Positions 8,901 to 14,712 of a stretch of DNA of 42,869 bases are shown here, piece after piece (position 1 is the first letter of the stretch; every line of letters starts with the position of its first letter). The DNA is from Ramlibacter sp. GTDB lineage: Bacteria; Pseudomonadota; Gammaproteobacteria; Burkholderiales; Burkholderiaceae_C. The stretch lies in assembly GCA_019449555.1 (NCBI GenBank), contig JAGRPN010000094.1:1-42869 (forward strand). The letters run 5' to 3'. Position numbers and translations under genes: made by a program. Below the pieces are notes generated by a model, which made no database searches, was not told the origin of the DNA, and saw nothing but the letters and a program-made list of their open reading frames with translations.

Positions 8901-9734
8901 ATGAGCGATTCCCCCGCCGCGATCGACACCGGCACCGGCGACCTGATCGCCACGCTGCAGGACGGCGTCCTGACCCTCACGCTCAATCGGCCGCAGGCGC
9001 GCAATGCGATGTCGCGCGCGATGAACGAGGCGTTGCAGCAGCAGCTCGCACAGGCGGAGCTCGATCCGGCGGTCAGGTGCATCGTGCTCACCGGCGCCGG
9101 CAATGCGTTCTGCGCCGGAGGCGACGTGAAGGGCATGGCCGCCGCGGGTGACGGCACCGTCGGCGCGATGACCATCGACCAGGCGATCCATCGCCAGCGC
9201 CTGAACCAGCGCGGCACCGCGGGCAAATTGTTCAAGATGCCCAAGCCGACGCTCGCTGCCTTGCCGGGGCCCGCGGCCGGCGCGGGCCTGTCGCTGGCGC
9301 TCGCCTGCGACCTGCGGGTGATGGCCAGCACCGCGATCCTCACCACGGCTTTCGCGCGGGTCGGGTTTTCCGGCGATTACGGCGGCACCTATTTCCTCAC
9401 GCAATTGGTGGGCGCGGCCAAGGCGCGTGAACTGTATTTCCTGTCCGAACGGGTCGCCGCCGACGAGGCGTTGCGCCTTGGCCTGGTGAACTGGGTGTGC
9501 GAGCCCGACGCGCTGGCCGGCAAGGCCCGCGAGATCGCGCTGCGGCTGGCGAACGGGCCGACGGTAGCCTACCGCTACATGAAGGAAAACCTCAATCGGG
9601 CGATGCACGGCGAGGTGGAGGAGTGCATGGACCTCGAGGCGACCCACCATATCCACTGCGGCCAGACCGAAGACCACCGCGAGGCCGCTCGCGCTTTCGT
9701 CGAGAAACGCGAGCCGGTTTTCAAGGGACGCTGA
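8901..9734 (+). CDS. Enoyl-CoA hydratase/isomerase (crotonase) family protein
   Basis: A 277-residue crotonase-fold enzyme with TTTGGAG upstream of the ATG. Family motifs include LTLNRPQARNAMS, VLTGAGNAFCAGGDVKGMA (oxyanion-hole region) and PGPAAGAGLSLALACDLR. The two Glu of classical enoyl-CoA hydratase appear to be missing (GAGLSLAL instead of a GGGCELA-type segment; no Glu in the next block), while GFSGDYGGT has an Asp in the position used by PaaG-like isomerases. I therefore favour an isomerase-like reaction on an acyl-CoA over hydration. It is the last backbone gene before the cassette region. Confidence 0.9.
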   Translation: MSDSPAAIDTGTGDLIATLQDGVLTLTLNRPQARNAMSRAMNEALQQQLAQAELDPAVRCIVLTGAGNAFCAGGDVKGMAAAGDGTVGAMTIDQAIHRQRLNQRGTAGKLFKMPKPTLAALPGPAAGAGLSLALACDLRVMASTAILTTAFARVGFSGDYGGTYFLTQLVGAAKARELYFLSERVAADEALRLGLVNWVCEPDALAGKAREIALRLANGPTVAYRYMKENLNRAMHGEVEECMDLEATHHIHCGQTEDHREAARAFVEKREPVFKGR

Positions 9735-9915
9735 GGGGCGGACGCGCTCTTGCGCGGCGCGGGCCACGTATTGAGTGGGCCTGCGGCGTTTCCCCGTGTA
9801 CTTATCTGCTGGCTGGCGTTAGCATCGCCCCAGTCGCGCCAGCGTGGCGCCGACCCGAGGGGAAGGCCCATGACCGCACAAGCGGCAGATCACAAGTTTA
9901 TCCAGCAGGTTTATC

Positions 9916-9944
9916 CCGCAAGGGGGCCCGAGGCCGTCTTGCGG
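9916..9944. repeat. Short inverted repeat (7-bp arms)
   Basis: CCGCAAG (9916-9922) and CTTGCGG (9938-9944) are perfect inverted complements around a 15-base loop. The left arm lies within a TTTATCCCGCAAG word that recurs in the stronger hairpin at 10034-10063. Role unknown. Confidence 0.55.
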
Positions 9945-10033
9945 CATTCGAGCTGCCAATTTATCCGAGGTGATATCCCGCACCGGGCTAGAGAAAACGT
10001 GTCCGGCCGCGAACTTACGCGCGTCGATGGCGA

Positions 10034-10063
10034 CCTCTTATCGCGCAGTTGCGGGATAAGAGG
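10034..10063. repeat. Strong hairpin, 14-bp arms with 2-base loop
   Basis: CCTCTTATCGCGCA (10034-10047) pairs with TGCGGGATAAGAGG (10050-10063), 13 of 14 positions complementary with only two bases between. No T-run follows directly, although a GTTTTGG does, so it is a weak terminator candidate. Its position directly before the first cassette core suggests a mobile-element end or recombinase-binding site. That is inference. Confidence 0.7.
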
Positions 10064-10070
10064 TTTTGGT

Positions 10071-10098
10071 GTGCGGTCTACATTACGTTAGACCGCAC
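10071..10098. repeat. Perfect palindrome at the first cassette boundary, possible collapsed attC or attI remnant
   Basis: GTGCGGTCTA (10071-10080) and TAGACCGCAC (10089-10098) are perfect 10-bp inverted repeats with an 8-base loop. The right arm contains GTTAGAC (10087-10093), the same integron core-site sequence that ends attC1, attC5 and attC10. The left arm contains GTCTAC, one base short of the matching R'' core GTCTAAC. This looks like an attC reduced to its outer cores, or the right half of an attI. It marks the left edge of the array. Confidence 0.6.
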
Positions 10099-10107
10099 GC
10101 AACCGCG

Positions 10108-10557
10108 ATGAGACACTACTGCTCGCTGTTCATGCGATCGGACAGGCAAGACCAGGCCCACGCGCTGTTCGAACCATCAGTCATCGCCTCACTTCAGTTT
10201 GAAGACCTTCATTCGCCGGAGCGATTGGCACGGTCTCAGCGTTTGCGCAGTGTTGGCCTCGTCTCACGTAGCGACCTCCCTCGCTATTCCTGGTCCCTGA
10301 ATTCAGGTGAAACGGTGGGAACGGACGAGACAGATCCTTATATTCACGTCGCGTGGCTGCTGTCGCAGTTCAAGCCTGGGATATCGTTGGTGTCCGAACG
10401 CGATCGCGGCGTTGAGTTCTCTTTGAGCTTTTATTGGGGTGGCGGTGGTACCGGAGGCGGGCCGTTCATCTCGACTGCCTTGGCGGAGTTACTTCTGCGT
10501 CACCAACTCGGACTCGATGTAGGCTTCTATTTTGAAGGGAGTGGCAATGCGGTCTAA
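10108..10557 (+). CDS. Cassette 1: DUF4279-like protein
   Basis: A 149-residue soluble protein starting at ATG 10108, just inside the cassette; the longer frame would begin within the boundary palindrome. Its pattern, an N-terminal strand, a W-S-L turn (YSWSLNSGE), then PYIHVAWLLSQFKPG and a Gly-rich GGGGTGGG before FISTALAELLLRHQLGLDVGFYFE, resembles DUF4279, a domain often met in integron cassettes. Function of DUF4279 is unknown. The stop TAA lies inside the R'' core of attC1. No clear ribosome binding site precedes the start. Confidence 0.7.
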   Translation: MRHYCSLFMRSDRQDQAHALFEPSVIASLQFEDLHSPERLARSQRLRSVGLVSRSDLPRYSWSLNSGETVGTDETDPYIHVAWLLSQFKPGISLVSERDRGVEFSLSFYWGGGGTGGGPFISTALAELLLRHQLGLDVGFYFEGSGNAV

Positions 10558-10641
10558 CAGGTCCTTCAACACGGCCGCACAACGGTGTCCGCTCCCTTCG
10601 GTCGCACCTGGCTTGTGCGCCGGTCAAGTCCGACGTTAGAC
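10552..10641 (+). other. attC1 recombination site (90 bp)
   Basis: R'' GTCTAAC (10552-10558) and R' GTTAGAC (10635-10641) are perfectly inverted. L'' CTTCAAC pairs with L' GTCAAG with one extra C, the extrahelical base that directs bottom-strand recombination. The middle forms an imperfect hairpin (GGCCGCACAA...TTGTGCGCC). Confidence 0.9.
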
Positions 10642-10662
10642 GGCACTTATAGAGAGGTACTC

Positions 10663-10899
10663 ATGCGGTCTGCAATCTTCGTCGCTCCAGTTTGGATTTT
10701 CGCACTAGGTGCAATCTGGCTGGGCGCATCGCGTAGCGGCAGCGACATTGGCACAGTGTATGTGGGCCTGGGCGGACTTGGCGTATGCATCGCAAATGTG
10801 CTGGTGCTCCAGCACCGCCGACTTTCTGAGCTTGAGCGCCACCTCGAGTCGCTGACCAACACGCTGGCCTCGCAGTCTGGCCGCCGCGAGGCGCCTTGA
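10663..10899 (+). CDS. Cassette 2: small membrane protein with coiled-coil tail
   Basis: A 78-residue protein starting at ATG 10663 with GAGAGG about 6 bp upstream. Two hydrophobic helices are visible (IFVAPVWIFALGAIWLGA and IGTVYVGLGGLGVCIANVLVL), followed by a charged heptad-like tail (HRRLSELERHLESLTNTLAS) that probably forms a cytoplasmic coiled coil. No named family recognised. It fills most of its cassette, ending 10 bp before attC2. Confidence 0.75.
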   Translation: MRSAIFVAPVWIFALGAIWLGASRSGSDIGTVYVGLGGLGVCIANVLVLQHRRLSELERHLESLTNTLASQSGRREAP

Positions 10900-10908
10900 G
10901 ATGGCGCC

Positions 10909-10998
10909 GCCTAACAAGTCCTTCGACACGGACGCACAAGTGCGTCAGTGCGCGTTGCGCACGCGCTACGTGTGCGCCGGTCAAGTCCGACGTTAAGC
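10909..10998 (+). other. attC2 recombination site (90 bp)
   Basis: R'' GCCTAAC (10909-10915), R' GTTAAGC (10992-10998). L'' CTTCGAC versus L' GTCAAG leaves one extra C. The interior is very similar to attC6, differing at only a few positions over 90 bp. Confidence 0.93.
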
Positions 10999-11001
10999 CG
11001 C

Positions 11002-11265
11002 ATGAAAGTCTCTCTCGATGCTCGTCGCGCTTGGGCGGTTGCCGCATCCTTCGGCGCATTTGTCGCTCTTAGTCTACTGGTGGCGTATCTGCTAGGGTTT
11101 CTTCCTTCCATCGAAGAAAAATGCTCGGCCCAATGCACGGCGCGCGGGTTGGAGGGTCACATGATTCACATCTACCCCGCGGCGATGACGGCTGGCATGC
11201 GGGGCAGGGGCCCGTCTGAGTGCAAGTGTTTCCGGCCAGGGACATACAACCCACTCGCGCAATGA
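11002..11265 (+). CDS. Cassette 3: small membrane-anchored Cys-containing protein
   Basis: An 87-residue protein whose ATG (11002) lies only 3 bp after the attC2 core. One hydrophobic helix (AWAVAASFGAFVALSLLVAYLLGF, residues ~10-33) follows a basic start, so the remainder is likely periplasmic. That part has four Cys in a C-x3-C ... C-x-C arrangement (EEKCSAQC and ECKCF), suited to two disulfides or a metal site. No named family recognised. No ribosome binding site is evident before the start. Confidence 0.7.
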   Translation: MKVSLDARRAWAVAASFGAFVALSLLVAYLLGFLPSIEEKCSAQCTARGLEGHMIHIYPAAMTAGMRGRGPSECKCFRPGTYNPLAQ

Positions 11266-11272
11266 GCAGGCG

Positions 11273-11362
11273 GCTTAACAGGTTGGTCAACTCGGACGCC
11301 CAAGGGCATCCGGCCGCTGCGCGGCCCCTTTCCTTGGGCGCCGGTTACCGCCAACGTTAAGG
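11273..11362 (+). other. attC3 recombination site (90 bp)
   Basis: R'' GCTTAAC (11273-11279), R' GTTAAGG (11356-11362; final base departs from the usual Y). L'' GGTCAAC versus L' GGTTACC leaves one extra C. The interior is GGACGCCCAAGG...CCTTGGGCGCC, the second attC subtype of this array. Confidence 0.92.
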
Positions 11363-11370
11363 CTCAGCAT

Positions 11371-11646
11371 ATGAACGCACGTGGCCTGACTTACCTGAAA
11401 TGGTTCACCATTCTGTATAACATTTGTGCTGTCGCCGTTGTTGTAATCTCGCATTCGATGATCGCGTGGAAATGGCCATCTATTTCCAACGTCGCACCTC
11501 TTGACGTCCGCAGTACTCTAAACGTTGTGCTCGTGCTCGCGCCAGGTGCGATTGGTGCGTTGGTGCATTACGTGTTGGAGAGGCGGCTGAAGGAGGCGGA
11601 GGCGAAGGCCGGCGCTAGTCGCACAAGCTTAGGAAACGACCGATGA
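11371..11646 (+). CDS. Cassette 4: small two-helix membrane protein
   Basis: A 91-residue protein. Helix 1 spans about residues 11-34 (WFTILYNICAVAVVVISHSM) and helix 2 about 50-69 (TLNVVLVLAPGAIGALVHYV). The end is a charged helical tail (LERRLKEAEAKAG). The topology (two helices plus a charged C-terminal helix) is like cassette 2, though the sequences are not obviously related. Unusually for this array, 58 bp separate its stop from attC4. No family recognised. Confidence 0.7.
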   Translation: MNARGLTYLKWFTILYNICAVAVVVISHSMIAWKWPSISNVAPLDVRSTLNVVLVLAPGAIGALVHYVLERRLKEAEAKAGASRTSLGNDR

Positions 11647-11704
11647 AGAGCATTGAGCGTTCGCACCCGAGCTTGCACTGCTCGCGCGCCTTCGATGGGC
11701 AGAA

Positions 11705-11794
11705 CCTTAACTTGTCAGTCAACGCGGACGCCCAAAGGCGTCCGGCCGCTGCGCGGCCGACCTTGAGTGGGCGCCGGTTACTTTCACGTTAAAT
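11705..11794 (+). other. attC4 recombination site (90 bp)
   Basis: R'' CCTTAAC (11705-11711), R' GTTAAAT (11788-11794). L'' GTCAAC versus L' GTTAC leaves one extra C. Second subtype (GGACGCCCAAAGG core). The ATG of cassette 5 begins inside R'. Confidence 0.92.
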
Positions 11795-12140
11795 GGCAGC
11801 GCTGACAGTCACTCCAGAAGCGCTCGCCTGCATTCGGCAGACCATTGAGCGCGAAGCGATTCAGAAACCCTTGGTTGCGATCGCGTGGTCGGAAGGGCAG
11901 GCGGACTTGAGTCGTGACGCGTCAGGCAACCCGGTGTGGGTGCGCGAACCCGCCGGCTGGTTGGCTACGGTGCTGGACCTGGCGGAAATTGAGGAAGCCG
12001 GGGGCGCTTGGCCAAGCTCGGTCGTTGAGTTGCATGGCTACAAGTTCTCGCTCTCAGAAATGGCGACGCCTCCTCAGTTTGCAGGTTGCACACTCGCCTA
12101 TGAGGAAGGAAAGTTGGTAGTCCATGAATCAGCCATTTAA
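11793..12140 (+). CDS. Cassette 5: HesB/IscA-like fold protein without the cluster Cys
   Basis: A 115-residue soluble protein with its ATG formed partly by the last core bases of attC4 (GTTAAATG) and its TAA inside the R'' of attC5, so the gene is exactly one cassette long. The start LTVTPEALACIRQTIER resembles the opening strand-helix of IscA/HesB proteins. Beta-rich segments follow. The C-x-C pair and other Cys that bind iron-sulfur clusters in IscA are absent (only two scattered Cys). Resemblance is to the fold only, and a different function is likely. Recognition is tentative. Confidence 0.6.
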   Translation: MAALTVTPEALACIRQTIEREAIQKPLVAIAWSEGQADLSRDASGNPVWVREPAGWLATVLDLAEIEEAGGAWPSSVVELHGYKFSLSEMATPPQFAGCTLAYEEGKLVVHESAI

Positions 12141-12221
12141 CTTGTCAATCGACGCGGACGCCCGAGTGCATCCGGCCGCTGCGCGGCCAGTGCTCGTGTG
12201 CCGGTCATTTTTACGTTAGAC
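12135..12221 (+). other. attC5 recombination site (87 bp)
   Basis: R'' ATTTAAC (12135-12141), R' GTTAGAC (12215-12221). L'' AATCGAC versus L' GTCATT leaves one extra C. Second-subtype interior with GGCCGCTGCGCGGCC as the terminal loop stem. Confidence 0.9.
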
Positions 12222-12242
12222 ATCAGTGAGCCGGCTTTTCTC

Positions 12243-12452
12243 ATGCTAATAGTCACAAGCTACCCCGGGCAAAGTCTTCGATTGATCGAGGCGCCGGAAC
12301 ACCTCATCCCATATCTCTTGGCAGACGGCAAGAGCATCCCGTTTGTCCGTCGAGCGACAAAGGGAGAAGTCGAGACGGCAACGCCGCTGAGCGATTCGGA
12401 GCTCGAGCTTAAACGGCTGCACGATAAAGACCCTCGCTGGGGCAGCTGGTGA
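12243..12452 (+). CDS. Cassette 6: small hypothetical protein
   Basis: A predicted 69-residue soluble protein starting at ATG 12243; earlier in-frame codons fall within attC5 and are unlikely to be used. The sequence begins MLIVTSYPGQSLRLIEAPEH, followed by a charged region ending KDPRWGSW. No membrane helix, no motif, no family recognised. No strong ribosome binding site. Its place between two attC sites is the main support. Confidence 0.6.
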   Translation: MLIVTSYPGQSLRLIEAPEHLIPYLLADGKSIPFVRRATKGEVETATPLSDSELELKRLHDKDPRWGSW

Positions 12453-12498
12453 GCGGAGTGCTGTCGAAAGCTCTACGATCAACCATCGTGGCCCCGAT

Positions 12499-12588
12499 GC
12501 CTAACCGGTCCTTCGACACGGACGCACAAGTGCGTCTGTGCGCGTTGCGCACGCGCTTCCCGTGCGCCGGTCAAGTCCGACGTTAGCC
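12499..12588 (+). other. attC6 recombination site (90 bp)
   Basis: R'' GCCTAAC (12499-12505), R' GTTAGCC (12582-12588). L'' CTTCGAC versus L' GTCAAG leaves one extra C. Almost the same sequence as attC2. Confidence 0.93.
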
Positions 12589-12620
12589 AGCACGTTCAAT
12601 GTCACTGTGAGGAGGCGGAT

Positions 12621-13073
12621 ATGGACTTCGATCAGAGTGTTCTTCTCACGATTTTGGACAAGCTCTTGATCGGGCTTCTCCTCGCCATAGCGGGGTACTG
12701 GCTCAACGGAGCATTGGAACGCATGAAGGGGAGAATTGCGCTTCAGAATGCGTTGGCGCCAGCGCGCTCTGCAGCGTGTGCAAAGCTGTGGGGCTACACC
12801 CAACGGCTCACACCCAGGGGCAACATTCTGCCTTCCGCGGAGGACTGTGAGAGAGCGTTCACAGAAACGCGCGCTTGGTACTACTCGGAAAGTGGAGCGA
12901 TGCACCTTTCTCATCGCGCTACAAGGCTTACTCTCCAGTTGCTGACCAGCTTAGAGGGACGAGACCTTGAGCAGGCGAAGACCGTCGCTTCGGCATTGCG
13001 GACGCAGTTGAAGCTTGATCTCGGGACGTACTCGAAATCTGAGGCGAAGCGGTCCGTTCAGCATGCCGGCTAA
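12621..13073 (+). CDS. Cassette 7: membrane-anchored helical protein
   Basis: A 150-residue protein with GTGAGGAGG about 6 bp before the ATG. A single membrane helix near the N-terminus (LLIGLLLAIAGYWL, residues ~15-29) is followed by a positively charged stretch and a long cytoplasmic helical domain with no recognised motif. The TAA is part of the R'' core of attC7. Such N-anchored helical proteins are seen among uncharacterised phage-defence accessory proteins, but that link is inference only. Confidence 0.75.
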   Translation: MDFDQSVLLTILDKLLIGLLLAIAGYWLNGALERMKGRIALQNALAPARSAACAKLWGYTQRLTPRGNILPSAEDCERAFTETRAWYYSESGAMHLSHRATRLTLQLLTSLEGRDLEQAKTVASALRTQLKLDLGTYSKSEAKRSVQHAG

Positions 13074-13181
13074 CAGGTCGTTCGACGCGGACACGCAGCG
13101 GCATTGCGCCGCGATGCGTGCTGGTGAGCGTACACCTCGCGGCGCAATGCCACTGCGTGCCGGTCAACTCCGACGTTAGCC
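13068..13181 (+). other. attC7 recombination site (114 bp)
   Basis: R'' GGCTAAC (13068-13074), R' GTTAGCC (13175-13181). L'' GTTCGAC versus L' GTCAAC leaves one extra C. The interior is longer than in the other sites and forms an extended stem (GGCATTGCGCCGCGA...TCGCGGCGCAATGCC). Confidence 0.92.
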
Positions 13182-13194
13182 TCATAGGAAGCTC

Positions 13195-13527
13195 ATGTCT
13201 GAACCAATGTCCAAAACTCGCCGCGAACTCCTCATTGAGATGGAGAGCATTCTCGGTAACGAGTGCTACAACGCGAGCATCGAGAACTATGGGCCGGGTG
13301 GTGTAAGGCAAGCACCAGGAAGATCATTTCGCTATCCCATCACTCTTCGTGACACGGATGGAACGACGACGAAGGTGAAAGCCAGCTCCATCAATTCCTT
13401 TTTTTCTGATGACCAGGTTCGCAGCGGCTACTACGCGTTTGGCGCGAATCAGCTCGATGTAATGAGCGGCCTTGAGAAGATTTTGGAGCTGCTGGAGCAG
13501 CGGTACGGGCTTAATCTGGCCAAATAG
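13195..13527 (+). CDS. Cassette 8: hypothetical soluble protein
   Basis: A 110-residue protein starting 13 bp after attC7, with an internal ATG four codons later as an alternative start; AGGAAG lies upstream. The N-terminus is helical (TRRELLIEMESILGNECYN), the middle beta-rich with a DTDGTTTKVKAS turn, and the end a helix-loop with EKILELLEQRYGLNL. One Cys, no membrane helix. I recognise no named family. Confidence 0.7.
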   Translation: MSEPMSKTRRELLIEMESILGNECYNASIENYGPGGVRQAPGRSFRYPITLRDTDGTTTKVKASSINSFFSDDQVRSGYYAFGANQLDVMSGLEKILELLEQRYGLNLAK

Positions 13528-13560
13528 AGTGCACCCGACTATCCGCGACGCTGGCATGAG

Positions 13561-13650
13561 GGCTAACAGGTCAATCAACACGGACGCACGAATGCGTCCG
13601 CTCGCTGCGCTCGCACCTTGTTCGCGCGCCGGTTATCTCCAACGTTAGGC
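13561..13650 (+). other. attC8 recombination site (90 bp)
   Basis: R'' GGCTAAC (13561-13567), R' GTTAGGC (13644-13650). L'' ATCAAC versus L' GGTTAT leaves one extra C. Interior GGACGCACGAATGCGTCC with a CGCTGCGCTCGC loop stem. Confidence 0.92.
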
Positions 13651-13674
13651 AGCAATCCCGCTCGAGGAATCGCT

Positions 13675-14088
13675 TTGAATTACTTCTGCCCTCAGTGCTC
13701 CGAACCGGTCCATCCATTCGCGACGGCTTGCGGCCGCTGCAAGGCTCGGTTTGGAGGGCGGAGTGGGTGGTCTCCCATTTCAGAAGAGGCGCTTGCGCAA
13801 TCCAAGCGGGGCTCCATTGGGGGAATTCTTCTTGTCACTGTCATCAACCTAGTAGTCCTCTTTTCGACATCATTGCTCGCCGCTGGGGGTGACGGAAGCG
13901 ATGATGGCGTTACGACTGTTCGGATCGGTGGGAGCATATTCATTGCTTTTTTCTCGCTCGTGGGCGTGTTCAGGTGGCTGCAGGGCCGTCCCGGCACTCC
14001 AATCGCGGCATTGGCCTTACCTGTAGCCTTCCTTGGCAGTGCAATCTTTGCTGTCATCGCCAGGGCTCTCGGTTACCACGTGGGGTGA
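13675..14088 (+). CDS. Cassette 9: zinc-ribbon membrane protein
   Basis: A 137-residue protein starting at TTG 13675, supported by GAGGA seven bases upstream; a longer frame would start inside attC8. The N-terminus NYFCPQCSEPVHPFATACGRC is a four-Cys zinc ribbon (C-x2-C ... C-x2-C). Three hydrophobic helices follow (IGGILLVTVINLVVLFSTSL, GGSIFIAFFSLVGVF, PIAALALPVAFLGSAIFAVI). This resembles small zinc-ribbon membrane proteins of unknown role. It ends 5 bp before attC9. Confidence 0.75.
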   Translation: MNYFCPQCSEPVHPFATACGRCKARFGGRSGWSPISEEALAQSKRGSIGGILLVTVINLVVLFSTSLLAAGGDGSDDGVTTVRIGGSIFIAFFSLVGVFRWLQGRPGTPIAALALPVAFLGSAIFAVIARALGYHVG

Positions 14089-14092
14089 GCAT

Positions 14093-14173
14093 GCCTAACA
14101 AGTCAGTCAAGACGGACGCCCTCGCGGCAGGCTTCGCCTGCCTGTGGTCCGCCGCTTACCTCCGACGTTAGGG
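14093..14173 (+). other. attC9 recombination site (81 bp)
   Basis: R'' GCCTAAC (14093-14099), R' GTTAGGG (14167-14173). L'' GTCAAG versus L' CTTAC leaves one extra C. Shorter interior than the 90-bp sites, with a GCAGGCTTCGCCTGC loop stem. Confidence 0.9.
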
Positions 14174-14181
14174 CCTTGCAC

Positions 14182-14511
14182 ATGAATGACACGCCAAGAC
14201 AAGCCGACCGCATTTCCACCCTGTACTTGCTTTTGATGACATCGTTTCTTGTTGGCGCAAGTACCTTATTCAGGGCTTTCTCCTATGCAATCGAACGAGG
14301 GGTTTCGCCGCCAGTGGTCGCAAAGGTGGCCATATGTTTGTCGCTCTTTTCTGCCTGTTGCATCTGGCTCAACAAGAAGAATTACTTTTACGATCAGGTG
14401 CAGCGAAAACATCTAATGAATCTTCACTTGAGCTTCCTGCAAATCATATTGACCGTCGCAACACTGCTATTTTGGGTGTTTCTGAAGTTGGCCTTTTTCG
14501 GTTCCAAATGA
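14182..14511 (+). CDS. Cassette 10: three-helix membrane protein
   Basis: A 109-residue protein starting at ATG 14182, 8 bp after attC9. Three membrane helices: LYLLLMTSFLVGASTLFRAF (~residues 12-32), VVAKVAICLSLFSACCIWL (~46-64) and FLQIILTVATLLFWVFLKLA (~84-103). A basic and aromatic loop (KKNYFYDQVQRKHL) joins helices 2 and 3. No named family recognised. It ends 7 bp before attC10. Confidence 0.72.
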   Translation: MNDTPRQADRISTLYLLLMTSFLVGASTLFRAFSYAIERGVSPPVVAKVAICLSLFSACCIWLNKKNYFYDQVQRKHLMNLHLSFLQIILTVATLLFWVFLKLAFFGSK

Positions 14512-14518
14512 GACGCAG

Positions 14519-14584
14519 CCCTAACCCTACGTTGGAGGCGACTTGCGCAAAAGGCCGCGCAGGCGCCTCAACTCCACGTTAGAC
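14519..14584 (+). other. attC10 recombination site (66 bp), different type
   Basis: R'' CCCTAAC (14519-14525), R' GTTAGAC (14578-14584). L'' GTTGGAG pairs with L' CTCAAC with one extra G, unlike the C of the other nine sites. At 66 bp it is the shortest and its interior is unrelated to the others, suggesting a foreign origin. It is the last intact attC. Confidence 0.8.
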
Positions 14585-14635
14585 GGCTCACACGTAGTAG
14601 TGTCCGCACTGCACCCTACACTCCGGAAGAGTGCG

Positions 14636-14658
14636 TTCAGACTTTCTTAAGGTCTGAA
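14636..14658. repeat. Short inverted repeat upstream of the next gene
   Basis: TTCAGAC (14636-14642) and GTCTGAA (14652-14658) are perfect inverted arms around nine bases, within the 128-bp gap between attC10 and ATG 14713. It could be an operator or chance; nothing else recognisable lies in this gap. Confidence 0.35.
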
Positions 14659-14712
14659 CTTCAGTCTACATGGACAGTCAGCGTTGACTGGACTCGGTCG
14701 AAAGGAAGGATC

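Larger units (their letters stand above)
9735..10107. other. Non-coding boundary between backbone and cassette array
   Basis: This 373-bp stretch separates the crotonase gene from the first cassette gene. A short frame at 9870-10091 (MTAQAADHKFIQQVY...) has a GGGGAAGG before it but soon becomes Arg-rich and is interrupted in character; it could be the 5' remnant of a lost gene. Repeated TTATCC(C)GC-like words occur at about 9911, 9960 and 9972 and in the hairpin at 10034-10063. No integron integrase is encoded here, although this is the side where one would be expected from cassette orientation. Confidence 0.6.
10087..14584 (+). mobile_element. Integron-type gene cassette array without integrase (CALIN), ten cassettes
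   Basis: Ten successive units each hold one + strand gene and a downstream attC site (listed separately). Outer cores follow the pattern YAAC...GTTA, inner L'' boxes have one extra base relative to L' (C in nine of ten), and the region between the boxes is palindromic, all as expected for attC. Orientation places the missing attI and integrase to the left, where only palindromes and a crotonase gene are found. Many attC sites resemble one another, as in sedentary chromosomal integrons. The region is visibly less GC-rich than its flanks, with different codon use, fitting acquired genes. Mobility would need an integrase in trans. Confidence 0.9.

Noticed and set aside
9818-9824. GTTAGCA after the crotonase gene as an attI core
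   Set aside because: It lacks an inverted partner and any integrase-binding repeats, and a far better core lies at 10087.
10034-10063. Rho-independent terminator of the crotonase gene
   Set aside because: The hairpin is 300 bp past the stop and is not followed by a proper T-run.
10552-14584. Ten similar ~66-114 bp repeats spaced at intervals, resembling a CRISPR array
   Set aside because: The repeats are long imperfect hairpins with integron core sites, spacers are hundreds of bases with whole genes, and no cas gene is present.
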